This document shows positions 18,317 to 26,162 of a DNA stretch of 64,000 nucleotides, in pieces. The notes under the pieces were generated by a model that did no database searches, was not told the DNA's origin, and saw only the letters and a list, made by a program, of their open reading frames with translations. Made by a program: the position numbers and the translations under genes. Where the stretch lies: contig CACWFV010000016.1 in NCBI GenBank assembly GCA_902760315.1, forward strand, positions 1 through 64,000. The letters are read 5' to 3'. The stretch comes from an uncultured Bacteroidales bacterium. Lineage in GTDB: Bacteria > Bacteroidota > Bacteroidia > Bacteroidales > Bacteroidaceae. Each line of letters opens with the position of its first letter. The first letter of the stretch is position 1.

Positions 18317-20470
18317 ATGCGACAACTACTAATACTACTCATATTGACAGCCTGCTGCCCATTGTCGGCCGCTGCCCAGTCGTGGACGGCCGACAATGGC
18401 AACGGCACCTTTACCAATCCGCTGTTCTACGACGAATTCTCCGACCCCGACATTCTGCGAGTGGGCGACGACTACTATCTGGCCGGCACCACCATGCACA
18501 GCGTCCCCGGTTTGGTCATTCTCCACTCCAAGGACCTGGTCAACTGGCAGAACATCAGCTACTGCTTCGACCGCTTCGACTTCCCCGACGACGACTTTGC
18601 GCTGCGCAACCACAAGGAGGTCTACGGCCAGGGCGTCTGGGCGCCCGCCATCCGCTATCACAACGGCCAGTTCTATGTCTTCACCAACATCAATGGCAAG
18701 GGCCTGCAGTGCTACACCGCCAAGGACATCCGCGGCCCCTGGCAGCACCACAACATGCAGGGACGCATCTACGACCTCTCCGTGCTCTTCGACGACGACG
18801 GCAAGGTTTATGCCATTCACGGCTATGGCGAGGTGAAGTGTACTGAACTAAAGCCTGACATGAGCGGACCGATAGAGGCCACCGAGCGCACCATCATCCC
18901 TGAGGGCAATGCTGTGGGTGAGGGTCACCACATGTACAAAATCAACGGCATGTACTACCTCATCTCCACCGACTACAAGCCCAACGGTCGCACCCTCTGC
19001 TCCAGGGCTAAGAGCATCTGGGGGCCCTACGAGACCATCACCATCACCGCCGACGAGACTTTCGGCTACCATGCGGCACCGCTCACCGTGGTGCCCAAGA
19101 ACGTCAAGTATCGCATCGGCGAGAATGGCACCCGCTTCGGCATGCCAGAGGTGGACCGCGACGCTACGGCCTGCACCAACATCCACCAGGGTGGCATCGT
19201 ACAGGACCAGAGCGGCCAGTGGTGGGCACTGCTCATGATGGACTTCCACTCCGTCGGGCGCACCGTCACACTGGCTCCCATCACGTGGAAAGATGGTTGG
19301 CCCATGCTCGGACTGGAGGGCAACCTGGGACGTGCGCCGCGCACCTGGCTCAAGCCCAACATTCCTGTCGCCGCTGCTGATTCGGCAGCCTTCGCGCCCC
19401 ATGCCCCCTACCAGCGCTCTGACGACTTCAGCGCCAAGCAGTTAGGACGCGTCTGGCAGTGGAACCACAACCCCGACGACCGCAAGTGGAGTCTGCGCAA
19501 CGGCCGCTTGCGCCTGCAGGCCATGCCCGCCGAGCAACTGATGTGGGCCCGCAACACGCTCACCCAGCGTGTCATCGGTCCTACTTCTGTCGCTACCGTC
19601 GAACTCTATACTAAAGGTATGAAGGATGGCGACGTCTGCGGCTTGGGCAACGTCAATGTGCCCTGCTCGTGGATAGGTGTCGTTAAAAACGTGCAAAAGG
19701 GTAAGCAGGAAAATGAGAGTCCATATACGCTCTGTTGCTACGAACAGCTGACCAACGACACCATCCGCATACCGGTAGACCTGACCGACGGCAAACTCTG
19801 GCTGCGCTGCATAGGCGATTACGACAACGACCAGGCGCAGTATGCCTACTCGCAGGACGGCCACCACTTCCAGACACTTGGCCGCATGATGCCGCTCTCT
19901 TATCAGCTCATCACCTTCCAGGGCTCGCGCCACGCCCTCTTTGCCTTCAATACGCAGGGCAAGCAGGGTGGCTATGCCGAGTTCGACAACTTCAGCGTCC
20001 TGGAACCCAAGGCTGACCGCAGCCAGAATATCCCTTATGGCAAGACGTTGGCTGCTCCCTCGGCCGCCGACCGCTGGTTCCGCATCATCAATCTGGCCAC
20101 CGGACTGCCCGCCAAGGCGCTGGCCCACGGTCTGCTCCATGACACCAAGGCAACGGACAAGAGTCTCCAGACTCGTTTCCGCATCGTTGACCGCGGCCAG
20201 GGACAAGTCGTGCTGCAGTGTGCCGACGGCCGCTATGTCTACTGTGCAGGCTACGGTCTGGCCGGCGACGTCCGCCTGACCACCGACGCGTCGAAGGCCG
20301 AGGTATTCCTCTGGCAAGACTATCTGGACCATGAGTTCATGCTCATGTCCATGCGCACCCACCGCTACATCGGCAAGAGTCCCACCACCGGCAGTCCTTA
20401 CTCCATGGACTTCACCGGTGCCGACCCAGCCCGCCGCAATGGTGCCGTCCTTCGTTGGGAGGAACAGTAA
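18317..20470 (+). CDS. Multidomain GH43 glycosidase
   Basis: 717 residues with a signal peptide (MRQLLILLILTACCPLSAAAQ). The GH43 propeller spans about 30-345, with the base in FSDPDIL (D43), the modulator in IYDLSVLF (D153) and the acid in GEGHHMYKI (E202). A beta-sandwich of the GH43 C-terminal type follows (about 365-565: DDFSAKQLGRVWQWNHNPDDRKWSL to GGYAEFDNFSVLEPKA). The last 140 residues (WFRIINLATGLPAKALAHG to NGAVLRWEEQ) look like a beta-trefoil, ricin- or fascin-like sugar-binding domain. The layout resembles the GH43 subfamily that removes arabinofuranosyl side chains, but the subfamily cannot be fixed by eye. It is the last gene of the PUL transcript, ending at a hairpin. Confidence 0.83.
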   Translation: MRQLLILLILTACCPLSAAAQSWTADNGNGTFTNPLFYDEFSDPDILRVGDDYYLAGTTMHSVPGLVILHSKDLVNWQNISYCFDRFDFPDDDFALRNHKEVYGQGVWAPAIRYHNGQFYVFTNINGKGLQCYTAKDIRGPWQHHNMQGRIYDLSVLFDDDGKVYAIHGYGEVKCTELKPDMSGPIEATERTIIPEGNAVGEGHHMYKINGMYYLISTDYKPNGRTLCSRAKSIWGPYETITITADETFGYHAAPLTVVPKNVKYRIGENGTRFGMPEVDRDATACTNIHQGGIVQDQSGQWWALLMMDFHSVGRTVTLAPITWKDGWPMLGLEGNLGRAPRTWLKPNIPVAAADSAAFAPHAPYQRSDDFSAKQLGRVWQWNHNPDDRKWSLRNGRLRLQAMPAEQLMWARNTLTQRVIGPTSVATVELYTKGMKDGDVCGLGNVNVPCSWIGVVKNVQKGKQENESPYTLCCYEQLTNDTIRIPVDLTDGKLWLRCIGDYDNDQAQYAYSQDGHHFQTLGRMMPLSYQLITFQGSRHALFAFNTQGKQGGYAEFDNFSVLEPKADRSQNIPYGKTLAAPSAADRWFRIINLATGLPAKALAHGLLHDTKATDKSLQTRFRIVDRGQGQVVLQCADGRYVYCAGYGLAGDVRLTTDASKAEVFLWQDYLDHEFMLMSMRTHRYIGKSPTTGSPYSMDFTGADPARRNGAVLRWEEQ

Positions 20471-20505
20471 GTTATTTGATATCACTTCGTTTTTCTTTGT
20501 CACAG

Positions 20506-20555
20506 TCACGCCTAACGTCCTGACTTCTCGGACGTTAGGCGTGACACTTGTTTTT
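20506..20555 (+). terminator. Hairpin terminator; copy 1 of a repeated hairpin
   Basis: GTCACGCCTAACGTCC and its exact complement form a 16-bp stem with an 8-9 nt loop, followed by ACTTGTTTTT. The right arm plus its tail (20530-20555) recurs inverted at 22827-22852, on the far side of the VapE/HU-like cassette. Confidence 0.8.
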
Positions 20556-20589
20556 AGAATATTTTCTTTCCGGCTATCCGGCTACCAGG

Positions 20590-21771
20590 CTACAGCTCTA
20601 CCAACCGGTAGACGCTGCCGCGACGGGTGTGGCGGGGCGTCAGACCCATGTTGACGAGGCTGCGACCCAGACTGGTGGGCGACAGGTGGCGCACCACGTG
20701 GCGATCGTGGGCGGCAAGCTTGGTGAGCACCTCCTCGGCCGTAATCAACTGGCCCTCCTTGCTGTCGCGGGCTGCACGGAAGAAGGTGCTGAAGAGCGTC
20801 TCCAACTCGTCCTTCACCATGTAGCGCTGGTTGCGCCGCTGCATCTCGCGCTCTTGAGCCTTGGTGAAGTAGGTGGGCAGTCCGGACTCCACCTCGTGTA
20901 TCATCTGAGCGTAGAGTTGCTCGTAGTCGATGCCGCCGGTGCGTATCATGCCCTTCGGCTCCAATATCAGGAAACGGCGCGACCCCGTGTGGTCGTGGAG
21001 CAACTGGCGCGAATTGCTGGTGCCCACAAACGAGGCAATGCGGGGCAGCCGGTTGAAGTTCTTCTTGTACGACCCGATGAACGAGGGCTTCATGGTCTGC
21101 ATCAGCGTCTTCAGCTCAGGCATCTTCTTCGGATTCTCCTTGTCGAACTCGTCGATGTTGACAATGGCAAACTCCACCAACTTGCGCTGGGCGTTGCCCT
21201 TGGCCGAGAGCGAGAAGTCGTCGGTGTAGTAGTCGCGTAGCGCCGGTGGCAGCAGCTCGCGCACAAAGGTGCTCTTGTGCAGGCCCTGCTGCGGACTGAC
21301 CAGCAGCAGCATCACGGCGTTGGCATGCTCCGTATCGTGACCCAGCCACTGGCTGACCACCGCGCGCAGCCAGATGCGACCCATCTCGCGACAGTAGCGG
21401 TAGGGCGATATGCGGCTGAAGAGGTCGTCCGTACGGTCCACTCCGTCCCAACGGCCGCGCACGGAGTCCAGCCACTGGCGCACCGGGTGGTAGTCCTGGG
21501 CAAAGTCGGAGCGCAGCCAGTGCTTGATGCGACTGTCCAGACAGAAGATGTTGGCCTCCTCAATGCCGCAGGCTATGGTGTTGAAGCCGCGCTCGTCGAG
21601 TGGTCGCCACGGCTCGTCGCCGCCTTTGCGCCGAAACTCATAGACGTCTGTAATCACGTTGTGGCGCACCTCGAAGGCGTCGCTCACAAATTGTTTCATC
21701 TCGCGAACAGGCATCAGGAAGTACTGCTTGCGCTGTTCATAGTTCTGAATGAATTTTTCTTTGTTTTCCAT
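20590..21771 (-). CDS. VapE-domain (virulence-associated E) ATPase
   Basis: 393 residues. Residues about 90-330 match the VapE domain, a primase-helicase-like ATPase found on phages, islands and conjugative elements. The signs are RQWLDSVRGRWDGVDR, a P-loop-like SPQQGLHKSTF, Walker-B-like FAIVNIDEFDK, and SFVGTSNSRQLLHDHTGSRRFL. The P-loop is unusual, having QQGLHK where GxxGxGK is expected. The N-terminal 85 residues are the short lead-in seen in Bacteroides VapE proteins; no primase domain is attached. It is divergent from an HU-like gene across a 383-bp region with palindromes. VapE plus HU-like pairs recur in Bacteroides near variable loci. Confidence 0.83.
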   Translation of the reverse strand: MENKEKFIQNYEQRKQYFLMPVREMKQFVSDAFEVRHNVITDVYEFRRKGGDEPWRPLDERGFNTIACGIEEANIFCLDSRIKHWLRSDFAQDYHPVRQWLDSVRGRWDGVDRTDDLFSRISPYRYCREMGRIWLRAVVSQWLGHDTEHANAVMLLLVSPQQGLHKSTFVRELLPPALRDYYTDDFSLSAKGNAQRKLVEFAIVNIDEFDKENPKKMPELKTLMQTMKPSFIGSYKKNFNRLPRIASFVGTSNSRQLLHDHTGSRRFLILEPKGMIRTGGIDYEQLYAQMIHEVESGLPTYFTKAQEREMQRRNQRYMVKDELETLFSTFFRAARDSKEGQLITAEEVLTKLAAHDRHVVRHLSPTSLGRSLVNMGLTPRHTRRGSVYRLVEL

Positions 21772-22154
21772 ATCTTTATTTTATTTTTTAATGAATCAAA
21801 ATGAAACAAAACAGATGTTAACAACTGCTTGTTTTTTGCCCTATTGAGCGTTGCAAAGTTAGGCAATACTTTTCGTGTCTCCAAACGAATTACCCTCAAA
21901 ATCGCCTCATTTTCAGCAAGTTCCAAATCAGCTGTATCTATCGTCCGTATCAGCCTCAGCTACCGTCCGTATCAGCCTCACCTGCTTCGTGCGACGGCCG
22001 TCGCAAATATTTTTGACGGCCGTCGCAAATATCTTCGACGGCCGTCGCACGTTTCAGCATAGCATAAAAAGTGCGGTAACTCTTGCTGATATGGAAAATA
22101 AGTGTTATCTTTGCGGTAGATAACAACACCTAATAAATAACCAACAAGCAGAGT
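21772..22154. promoter_or_regulatory. Divergent intergenic region with palindrome cluster
   Basis: This 383-bp spacer separates the VapE and HU-like genes. It holds a CGTCCGTATCAGCCTCA direct repeat (about 21942-21958 and 21964-21980) and three successive copies of a palindrome around GACGGCCGTC (21991-22004, 22015-22024, 22036-22047) spaced by about 21-22 bp, close to two helical turns. A promoter follows: CTTG at 22082-22085, 20 nt, TATCTTTG at 22106-22113, reading into the HU-like gene. The palindromes could be operators or iterons for one of the flanking proteins. Confidence 0.6.
21991..22047. repeat. Three phased palindromes, GCGACGGCCGTCGC type
   Basis: A perfect 14-bp palindrome GCGACGGCCGTCGC is followed by two slightly shorter copies (cores GACGGCCGTC and CGACGGCCGTCG). 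The separating sequences are also similar (AAATATTTTT, AAATATCTTC), so the unit itself is tandemly repeated. Confidence 0.85.
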
Positions 22155-22811
22155 ATGAAAAAGATTAGCGCCCTTCTCTACGATGTATATGCCGCGCCCA
22201 ACCCCGACCAGGAGCGCGAGCAGTTGTACTATCCCCGTGCCGTGACCTACGGTGCGAAGATGAACGACGACGAACTGAAGAACTATCTGGAACAGAACAC
22301 GCGCGTCAACTCGTCGCAGTTTGTCGGCATGGTGGAAGCCCTGGTGCAGGAAATTCCACACCAGCTCCTGCAGAACAAGAGCGTCCACATTCGCGGCATG
22401 GGCACGTTCTTCCTGAAGGTCGGCGTGCGCCCCCGCAAAGACGAGCATGGCCACAGCTATATACCCAAGTTTACCGACCCCCACGACATCACGGCCCGCG
22501 ACCTGCGGGTGGAGGGCATCAGTTTCCGTGCCGACCCGTCGTGGAACCGCCATGTCATGCGTAGCAAGCAGCTCTTCGAGCGTTGCGACACCCGCCATCA
22601 AGTTCCCATCAGCAAGGACAAACTGCTGCGATACATCGACAAGCAAGTGAAGGAGCAGGGCTTCGTCACCATCCGTGACGTACAGTACGACCTGGGCACC
22701 ACCAACTACCACGCCCGCAAGTTGCTGGAGGAACTGACAGTTGGCCCCCAGCCCAAACTCTACCGTGTCCGGGTCGGCCACAGCTACGTCTATAAGCGCT
22801 ACGGCCAGTAG
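22155..22811 (+). CDS. HU-like DNA-binding protein with C-terminal helical domain
   Basis: 218 residues. Residues 1-125 follow the HU-related fold common in Bacteroidota (YGAKMNDDELKNYLEQNTRVNSSQFVGMVEALVQEIPHQLLQNKSVHIRGMGTFFLKVG), the variant longer than canonical HU. Residues about 150-218 (VPISKDKLLRYIDKQVKEQGFVTIRDVQYDLGTTNYHARKLLEEL) look like a winged or helix-turn-helix domain. It probably binds the palindromes upstream or organises the cassette; that is inference. It is divergent from vapE and followed by the second copy of the boundary hairpin. Confidence 0.78.
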   Translation: MKKISALLYDVYAAPNPDQEREQLYYPRAVTYGAKMNDDELKNYLEQNTRVNSSQFVGMVEALVQEIPHQLLQNKSVHIRGMGTFFLKVGVRPRKDEHGHSYIPKFTDPHDITARDLRVEGISFRADPSWNRHVMRSKQLFERCDTRHQVPISKDKLLRYIDKQVKEQGFVTIRDVQYDLGTTNYHARKLLEELTVGPQPKLYRVRVGHSYVYKRYGQ

Positions 22812-22826
22812 GTGGCTCCCTCTTCA

Positions 22827-22876
22827 AAAAACAAGTGTCACGCCTAACGTCCCATCAGCCAGAACGTTAGGCGTGA
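22827..22876 (+). terminator. Hairpin; copy 2 of the repeated hairpin
   Basis: GTCACGCCTAACGT pairs with ACGTTAGGCGTGAC across a 10-12 nt loop. Bases 22827-22852 are the exact reverse complement of 20530-20555. It ends the HU-like gene and closes the bracket around the cassette. Confidence 0.75.
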
Positions 22877-22893
22877 CGGTGATATTTTTAAAA

Positions 22894-23097
22894 ATGACTC
22901 AACTGACAGTTTCCATAGAAAATGTCTCGATGCTTGACCAGATACGTCAGGCCATCAGTATGCTGCGAGGGGTAGCCTCCGTAACGCTGAAGCGACAGAC
23001 AAAGACGGGTATGGACCGGGCTATTGACGACATAAAGAATGGCCGTGTCTATGAAGCCGACAGTGTGGAAGACCTTATCAAGCAGTGCAAGGCATGA
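22894..23097 (+). CDS. Small antitoxin-like protein, no toxin partner
   Basis: 67 residues. The start is the ATG after the hairpin; longer readings run through the HU-like gene. The end, DDIKNGRVYEADSVEDLIKQCKA, is typical of the short Bacteroidota antitoxins that precede a RelE/YafQ-type toxin, with a helical DNA-binding or dimerisation part before it. The frame downstream, overlapping the stop codon, encodes only 12 residues before a stop, so the expected toxin is missing. It is probably an orphan left after deletion. Moderately sure of the family. Confidence 0.6.
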   Translation: MTQLTVSIENVSMLDQIRQAISMLRGVASVTLKRQTKTGMDRAIDDIKNGRVYEADSVEDLIKQCKA

Positions 23098-23100
23098 ATT

Positions 23101-23116
23101 TGCAAGAACTGAAGTA
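23101..23116 (+). repeat. 16-bp direct repeat, left copy
   Basis: TGCAAGAACTGAAGTA occurs here and again at 24771-24786. The two copies flank the XRE/DUF3791/DUF3990 module. Confidence 0.7.
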
Positions 23117-23252
23117 CGAAAAACTGCGATAAACTATAGAAAATTGGAAAAATGGTGAACATATAGGTAGATTCTATGTACTTTTTCACTAATTAACAAC
23201 TTTTCTTCATAAAAGTTGCTTGATATGAAAACTTTTTCGTACTTTTGCATCC

Positions 23253-23597
23253 ATGAATCGTGAAAGAATCATATCAGCGTACAAAATTATGCAGGAAAGA
23301 AATGACATAATGAGCGTTGACGCTATGATGGACGAGCGCTACGGAAAGGTGGGGACACCAGAGCGCGAGGCATTCCGTAAGGAGGCTTATGCCTATTGCG
23401 TCGGACAGATTATAAGTGATGCCCGCAAACGCGAGAAGGTCACACAGCAGGAGTTGGCTCAGCGTGTGGGAACCAATAAGTCGTATATCTCTCGCATTGA
23501 GAACGGCAGTGTTGAGCCTGGTGCAGGCATGTTCCTCCGCATCCTCAGTGCCCTCGGTCTTCGCTTTGAGGTGTCCCAGCCGCTGGCTTTTGGATAG
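23253..23597 (+). CDS. XRE-family HTH protein, HigA-like
   Basis: 114 residues. A helix-turn-helix lies at about 55-100 (EKVTQQELAQRVGTNKSYISRIENGSVEPGAGMFLRILSALG). The N-terminal helical extension with YGKVGTPEREAFRKEAYAYCVGQII is usual in HigA-type antitoxins of Bacteroidota. No RelE/HigB toxin lies upstream or downstream. The -7 box TACTTTTG at 23240-23247 ends 5 nt before the ATG, so translation may be leaderless. It may regulate the DUF3791/DUF3990 genes that follow. Confidence 0.78.
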   Translation: MNRERIISAYKIMQERNDIMSVDAMMDERYGKVGTPEREAFRKEAYAYCVGQIISDARKREKVTQQELAQRVGTNKSYISRIENGSVEPGAGMFLRILSALGLRFEVSQPLAFG

Positions 23598-23599
23598 CC

Positions 23600-23687
23600 T
23601 TTGGAATATAGTTTTCAGATAGCCGAGCGCAACGAGTTGTTTATGGAGAAACTAAAGCAGATTCGCCGTATTGCGGCCATTTTCTAA
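23600..23687 (+). pseudogene. Short gene remnant
   Basis: A 28-codon reading frame without a good start (ending FMEKLKQIRRIAAIF, stop at about 23687) fills the gap after the XRE gene. It looks like the C-terminal tail of a lost small protein. The last bases (GCGGCCATTTTCT) resemble GCGGCCATCTTCT at 24631-24643, just after the third gene of the module, which hints at rearrangement. Confidence 0.3.
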
Positions 23688-23717
23688 AATACAGGTGTAA
23701 CATTAAAACAAACCATC

Positions 23718-23942
23718 ATGTCACAGGAGACTCAAAATAAGGCTGAATATATCGTCATCTTCATCAGCGAGTTCGCTCGCCGTTTCGGTCTGTCAGCAGT
23801 GCAGGCTTATCGCTACCTGAACCGCTACAAGGCTATCGACTTTCTGGATGAGCAGTACAACGTTGCTCATACACAGAGTTTTGAGGACATGGTGCAAAAT
23901 ATGGCGGGTTACTGCCAACGTCATGGAGGGGCGCTCGCATGA
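23718..23942 (+). CDS. DUF3791 family protein
   Basis: 74 residues. The pattern EYIVIFISEFARRFGLSAVQAYRYLNRYKAIDFLDEQYNVAHTQSFEDMV is the DUF3791 signature. The family is small and helical and is regularly paired with DUF3990. The gene overlaps the start of the DUF3990 gene by 4 nt (ATGA), a strong sign of coupled translation. By position it would be the antitoxin or a cofactor of the DUF3990 protein; this is inferred from the pairing. Confidence 0.82.
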   Translation: MSQETQNKAEYIVIFISEFARRFGLSAVQAYRYLNRYKAIDFLDEQYNVAHTQSFEDMVQNMAGYCQRHGGALA

Positions 23943-24415
23943 AACTCTATCACGGAACAAACACGGATTTCCAGGCTATTGACCTAAGACAATCCCAGCG
24001 CGGCAAGGACTTCGGTTGCGGATTCTATCTGTCAGAGTCAGAGACGCAAGCAGAGGCAATGGCCAACTTCAAGGTGCAACTGTTCGGTGGTCAGTCTATC
24101 GTTCAAAGCTATGAGTTCGACGAAGCCCGTCTGGGCGATGGAACTTTACGGTTCATGCGTTTCGATGGCTATACCAAAGACTGGGCTACGTTCATCCTTG
24201 CCAACCGCCAGAACAAGAATGCAAAAAACATTCACGACTACGATGTAGTCTATGGCCCTATAGCAAATGACAAGGTTGGGGCTCAAATCCGCAATGTCAT
24301 TGAGCAGAATATCAACATGGAAACCTTTCTCGAACGCCTGAAATACATGAAGGGCATCACTTTTCAGTATTTCTTCGGAAGCGAGAAAGCCATTCAAATG
24401 CTGAGGCGCCTATGA
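23939..24415 (+). CDS. DUF3990 family protein, ADP-ribosyltransferase-like
   Basis: 158 residues. KLYHGTNTDF at the N-terminus and GCGFYLSESETQAEAMA 25 residues later match the first two signature elements (H and Y of an H-Y-type) of ADP-ribosyltransferase-fold proteins. The D-Y-D-V-V-Y-G-P-I-A-N-D segment (about 100-111) is characteristic of DUF3990. The family is thought to be the toxin of a small toxin-antitoxin-like set. Target and cofactor use are unknown. It overlaps both neighbours by 4 nt, so the three genes form one tight translational unit. Confidence 0.8.
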   Translation: MKLYHGTNTDFQAIDLRQSQRGKDFGCGFYLSESETQAEAMANFKVQLFGGQSIVQSYEFDEARLGDGTLRFMRFDGYTKDWATFILANRQNKNAKNIHDYDVVYGPIANDKVGAQIRNVIEQNINMETFLERLKYMKGITFQYFFGSEKAIQMLRRL

Positions 24416-24627
24416 GCACAATAGACTATATGAACGAATGCACTGTACGAGACCTCGTACTTATGCTGATGGAAGAGCGTGGCTTGTCGCTCCATGAAGC
24501 GCTTGACACTGTCTATAACTCTGAGACATACGCAAAATTGACGAATCCCGCAACGGGCCTCTATTTCCAAAGCCCTGTTTACATCTACAGTTATCTTGAC
24601 AGAGAACTTGCCACAGGAAAGATGTAG
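24412..24627 (+). CDS. Small helical protein, third gene of the DUF3990 set
   Basis: 71 residues, starting at the ATGA overlap with the DUF3990 gene. The sequence is helical at the N-terminus (TVRDLVLMLMEERGLSLHEALDTVYNSETYAKL) and ends with aromatic residues (YFQSPVYIYSYLD). Similar small proteins accompany DUF3990 genes in other Bacteroidota, as I remember them. I do not know a function; antitoxin or chaperone of the DUF3990 protein is possible. Confidence 0.6.
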   Translation: MSTIDYMNECTVRDLVLMLMEERGLSLHEALDTVYNSETYAKLTNPATGLYFQSPVYIYSYLDRELATGKM

Positions 24628-25104
24628 GATGCGGCCATCTTCTGAGATATAATAATTAATGTGTAATCTTTAAAACAGATATGCCATTGGACAGATAAAG
24701 ATATAAGGACATAAGACTGAACGTCCACTTTTGATTCTTGTTTCAGATAATTGGGGAATTAGAAGAATACTGCAAGAACTGAAGTAGATAGTTCACGCCG
24801 TTCGGCGTGGGCATTTACTCTGCACAAACAACTCATAAATAGCATACGCACGCCACTGGTTAGTTGTGATTTGCTAAAAAAATAGAACCTTTGCACCAGC
24901 GCAAACAACGAAACAGGATTGCAACGCCACACTCTCAAAGAGAGAACCCGTCCCCGGTGTTTTCAGCAGAAAAAATGCCAATTTGCAACATTCTTAACAT
25001 AATTATGTCAATTCATGCCATTAAGTCTTTTGATTTTTGTATTTTTGCACACAGTACTTGGTTTTGGTAGTAGAAATGTTGTCTAAAAGAATAAAATAAA
25101 AAAC
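24628..25104. other. Gene-free stretch with repeat and small hairpin
   Basis: No convincing gene. It contains the right copy of the 16-bp direct repeat (24771-24786), a short hairpin CACGCC-GTTC-GGCGTG (about 24794-24809) and, at 25040-25047, TATTTTTG about 57 nt before the next ATG. No matching -33 box was seen at the right distance. The composition shifts towards AT in the last 150 bp. Confidence 0.5.
24771..24786 (+). repeat. 16-bp direct repeat, right copy
   Basis: TGCAAGAACTGAAGTA, identical to 23101-23116. The 1.65 kb between the copies holds the XRE and DUF3791/DUF3990 genes. Confidence 0.7.
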
Positions 25105-26067
25105 ATGGTGCAGAAAACAAAAGTGACCCCGGACGTTTTATATCAGTATCTGACAGAACATGGTGTAAAAATGGTACGTCTTGCAGAACTTATGAGGACA
25201 TCCGAAGCAAGCATCAGTTCTTGCTTTAAACATCATAAAAAATCAGATGGGTCTCTGCGGTCTTTCACGCCAAGGAATATTCGTAATTTAAATGTCGCCT
25301 TAAAGCAAATTTCTATCGATTTGCGGGGCTGCTCGTTAATATTCGGCAGTGCACAAGTCTACACAAACCAACGCAGGAAGACCTACGATCCTGCACTGGT
25401 GGAGCCAATGAAAAGAATAGGCGAGTTACTTAATCTAACAGCCCTCGTGGAGCGTGTTTTAGGATGGGATAAACAAAAGAAAGACAATGTATTAGTTACC
25501 AAGTCATCGAAGGTTTACGGGACTATTAGCAAGGACGATGCGGATCGTATCAACTCAGAATTATTCAATATAGCTGATGCCCTCTCTACGTTTGAGGTTG
25601 TGCTTGACGATGCCCCGAACTCATATCATAATGAAATAGAAACAACAAATGAATACGATTTAGAAAAGTTTAAAAGGGTTGAATTGCAAAAAGAAGAATG
25701 CATATTGATGAAAGAAGAAAAATTAAGCCCAACGATTATTTTCCAAAAGATAGAAAATATTGAAACTGAGTTGAGAGATATACGCAATTATCTAACACAC
25801 AGCATCGCTGACCTACCGTCTAATAATTCTATATCTAACACTTCATACCCTAAAGTAGGATATACGTTAGAAGATCTGTACAGGGAATTTGGAAGCAAGG
25901 TATCATTAGCACGTCGATTGAAAACTGCCCTCCAAAAACGGAATATCAATACATTGGAAGAGTTTCTTTCACTTTCTCCTGGCGAACTCTTAGAATTGGA
26001 AAATGTTGGCTATGATACATTGCTTCGCACTAAAAAAGCTCTGAGCAAGTTGGGAGTTGCATGGTGA
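25105..26067 (+). CDS. HTH protein with RNAP alpha-CTD-like C-terminus
   Basis: 320 residues, AT-rich and unlike the flanking core genes in codon use, so probably acquired. Residues about 5-60 (VTPDVLYQYLTEHGVKMVRLAELMRTSEASISSCFKHH) look like a helix-turn-helix. A helical middle region of unknown role follows, with a coiled-coil-like stretch near 200-235. The last 60 residues (LARRLKTALQKRNINTLEEFLSLSPGELLELENVGYDTLLRTKKALSKLGV) match the helix-hairpin-helix fold of the RNA polymerase alpha subunit C-terminal domain. Such a tail could bind DNA or contact polymerase partners. It precedes the HExxH gene by 95 bp on the same strand and is presumably its partner or regulator. I do not recognise a named family. 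Confidence 0.65.
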   Translation: MVQKTKVTPDVLYQYLTEHGVKMVRLAELMRTSEASISSCFKHHKKSDGSLRSFTPRNIRNLNVALKQISIDLRGCSLIFGSAQVYTNQRRKTYDPALVEPMKRIGELLNLTALVERVLGWDKQKKDNVLVTKSSKVYGTISKDDADRINSELFNIADALSTFEVVLDDAPNSYHNEIETTNEYDLEKFKRVELQKEECILMKEEKLSPTIIFQKIENIETELRDIRNYLTHSIADLPSNNSISNTSYPKVGYTLEDLYREFGSKVSLARRLKTALQKRNINTLEEFLSLSPGELLELENVGYDTLLRTKKALSKLGVAW

Positions 26068-26162
26068 GGTAACAAAGAAATGACAATTAGATTCCAAACA
26101 ATTGAGGCTGAAATCGACACTAAATTCAATTACTACTATAGCTAAGCATAATAATATGGATT

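Noticed and set aside
20590-22811. VapE and HU-like genes as part of a prophage
   Set aside because: No integrase, capsid, terminase or lysis genes are present within 10 kb.
24794-24809. CACGCC-GTTC-GGCGTG hairpin as a terminator or att site
   Set aside because: The stem is only 6 bp and no T-run follows; no counterpart was found elsewhere in the island.
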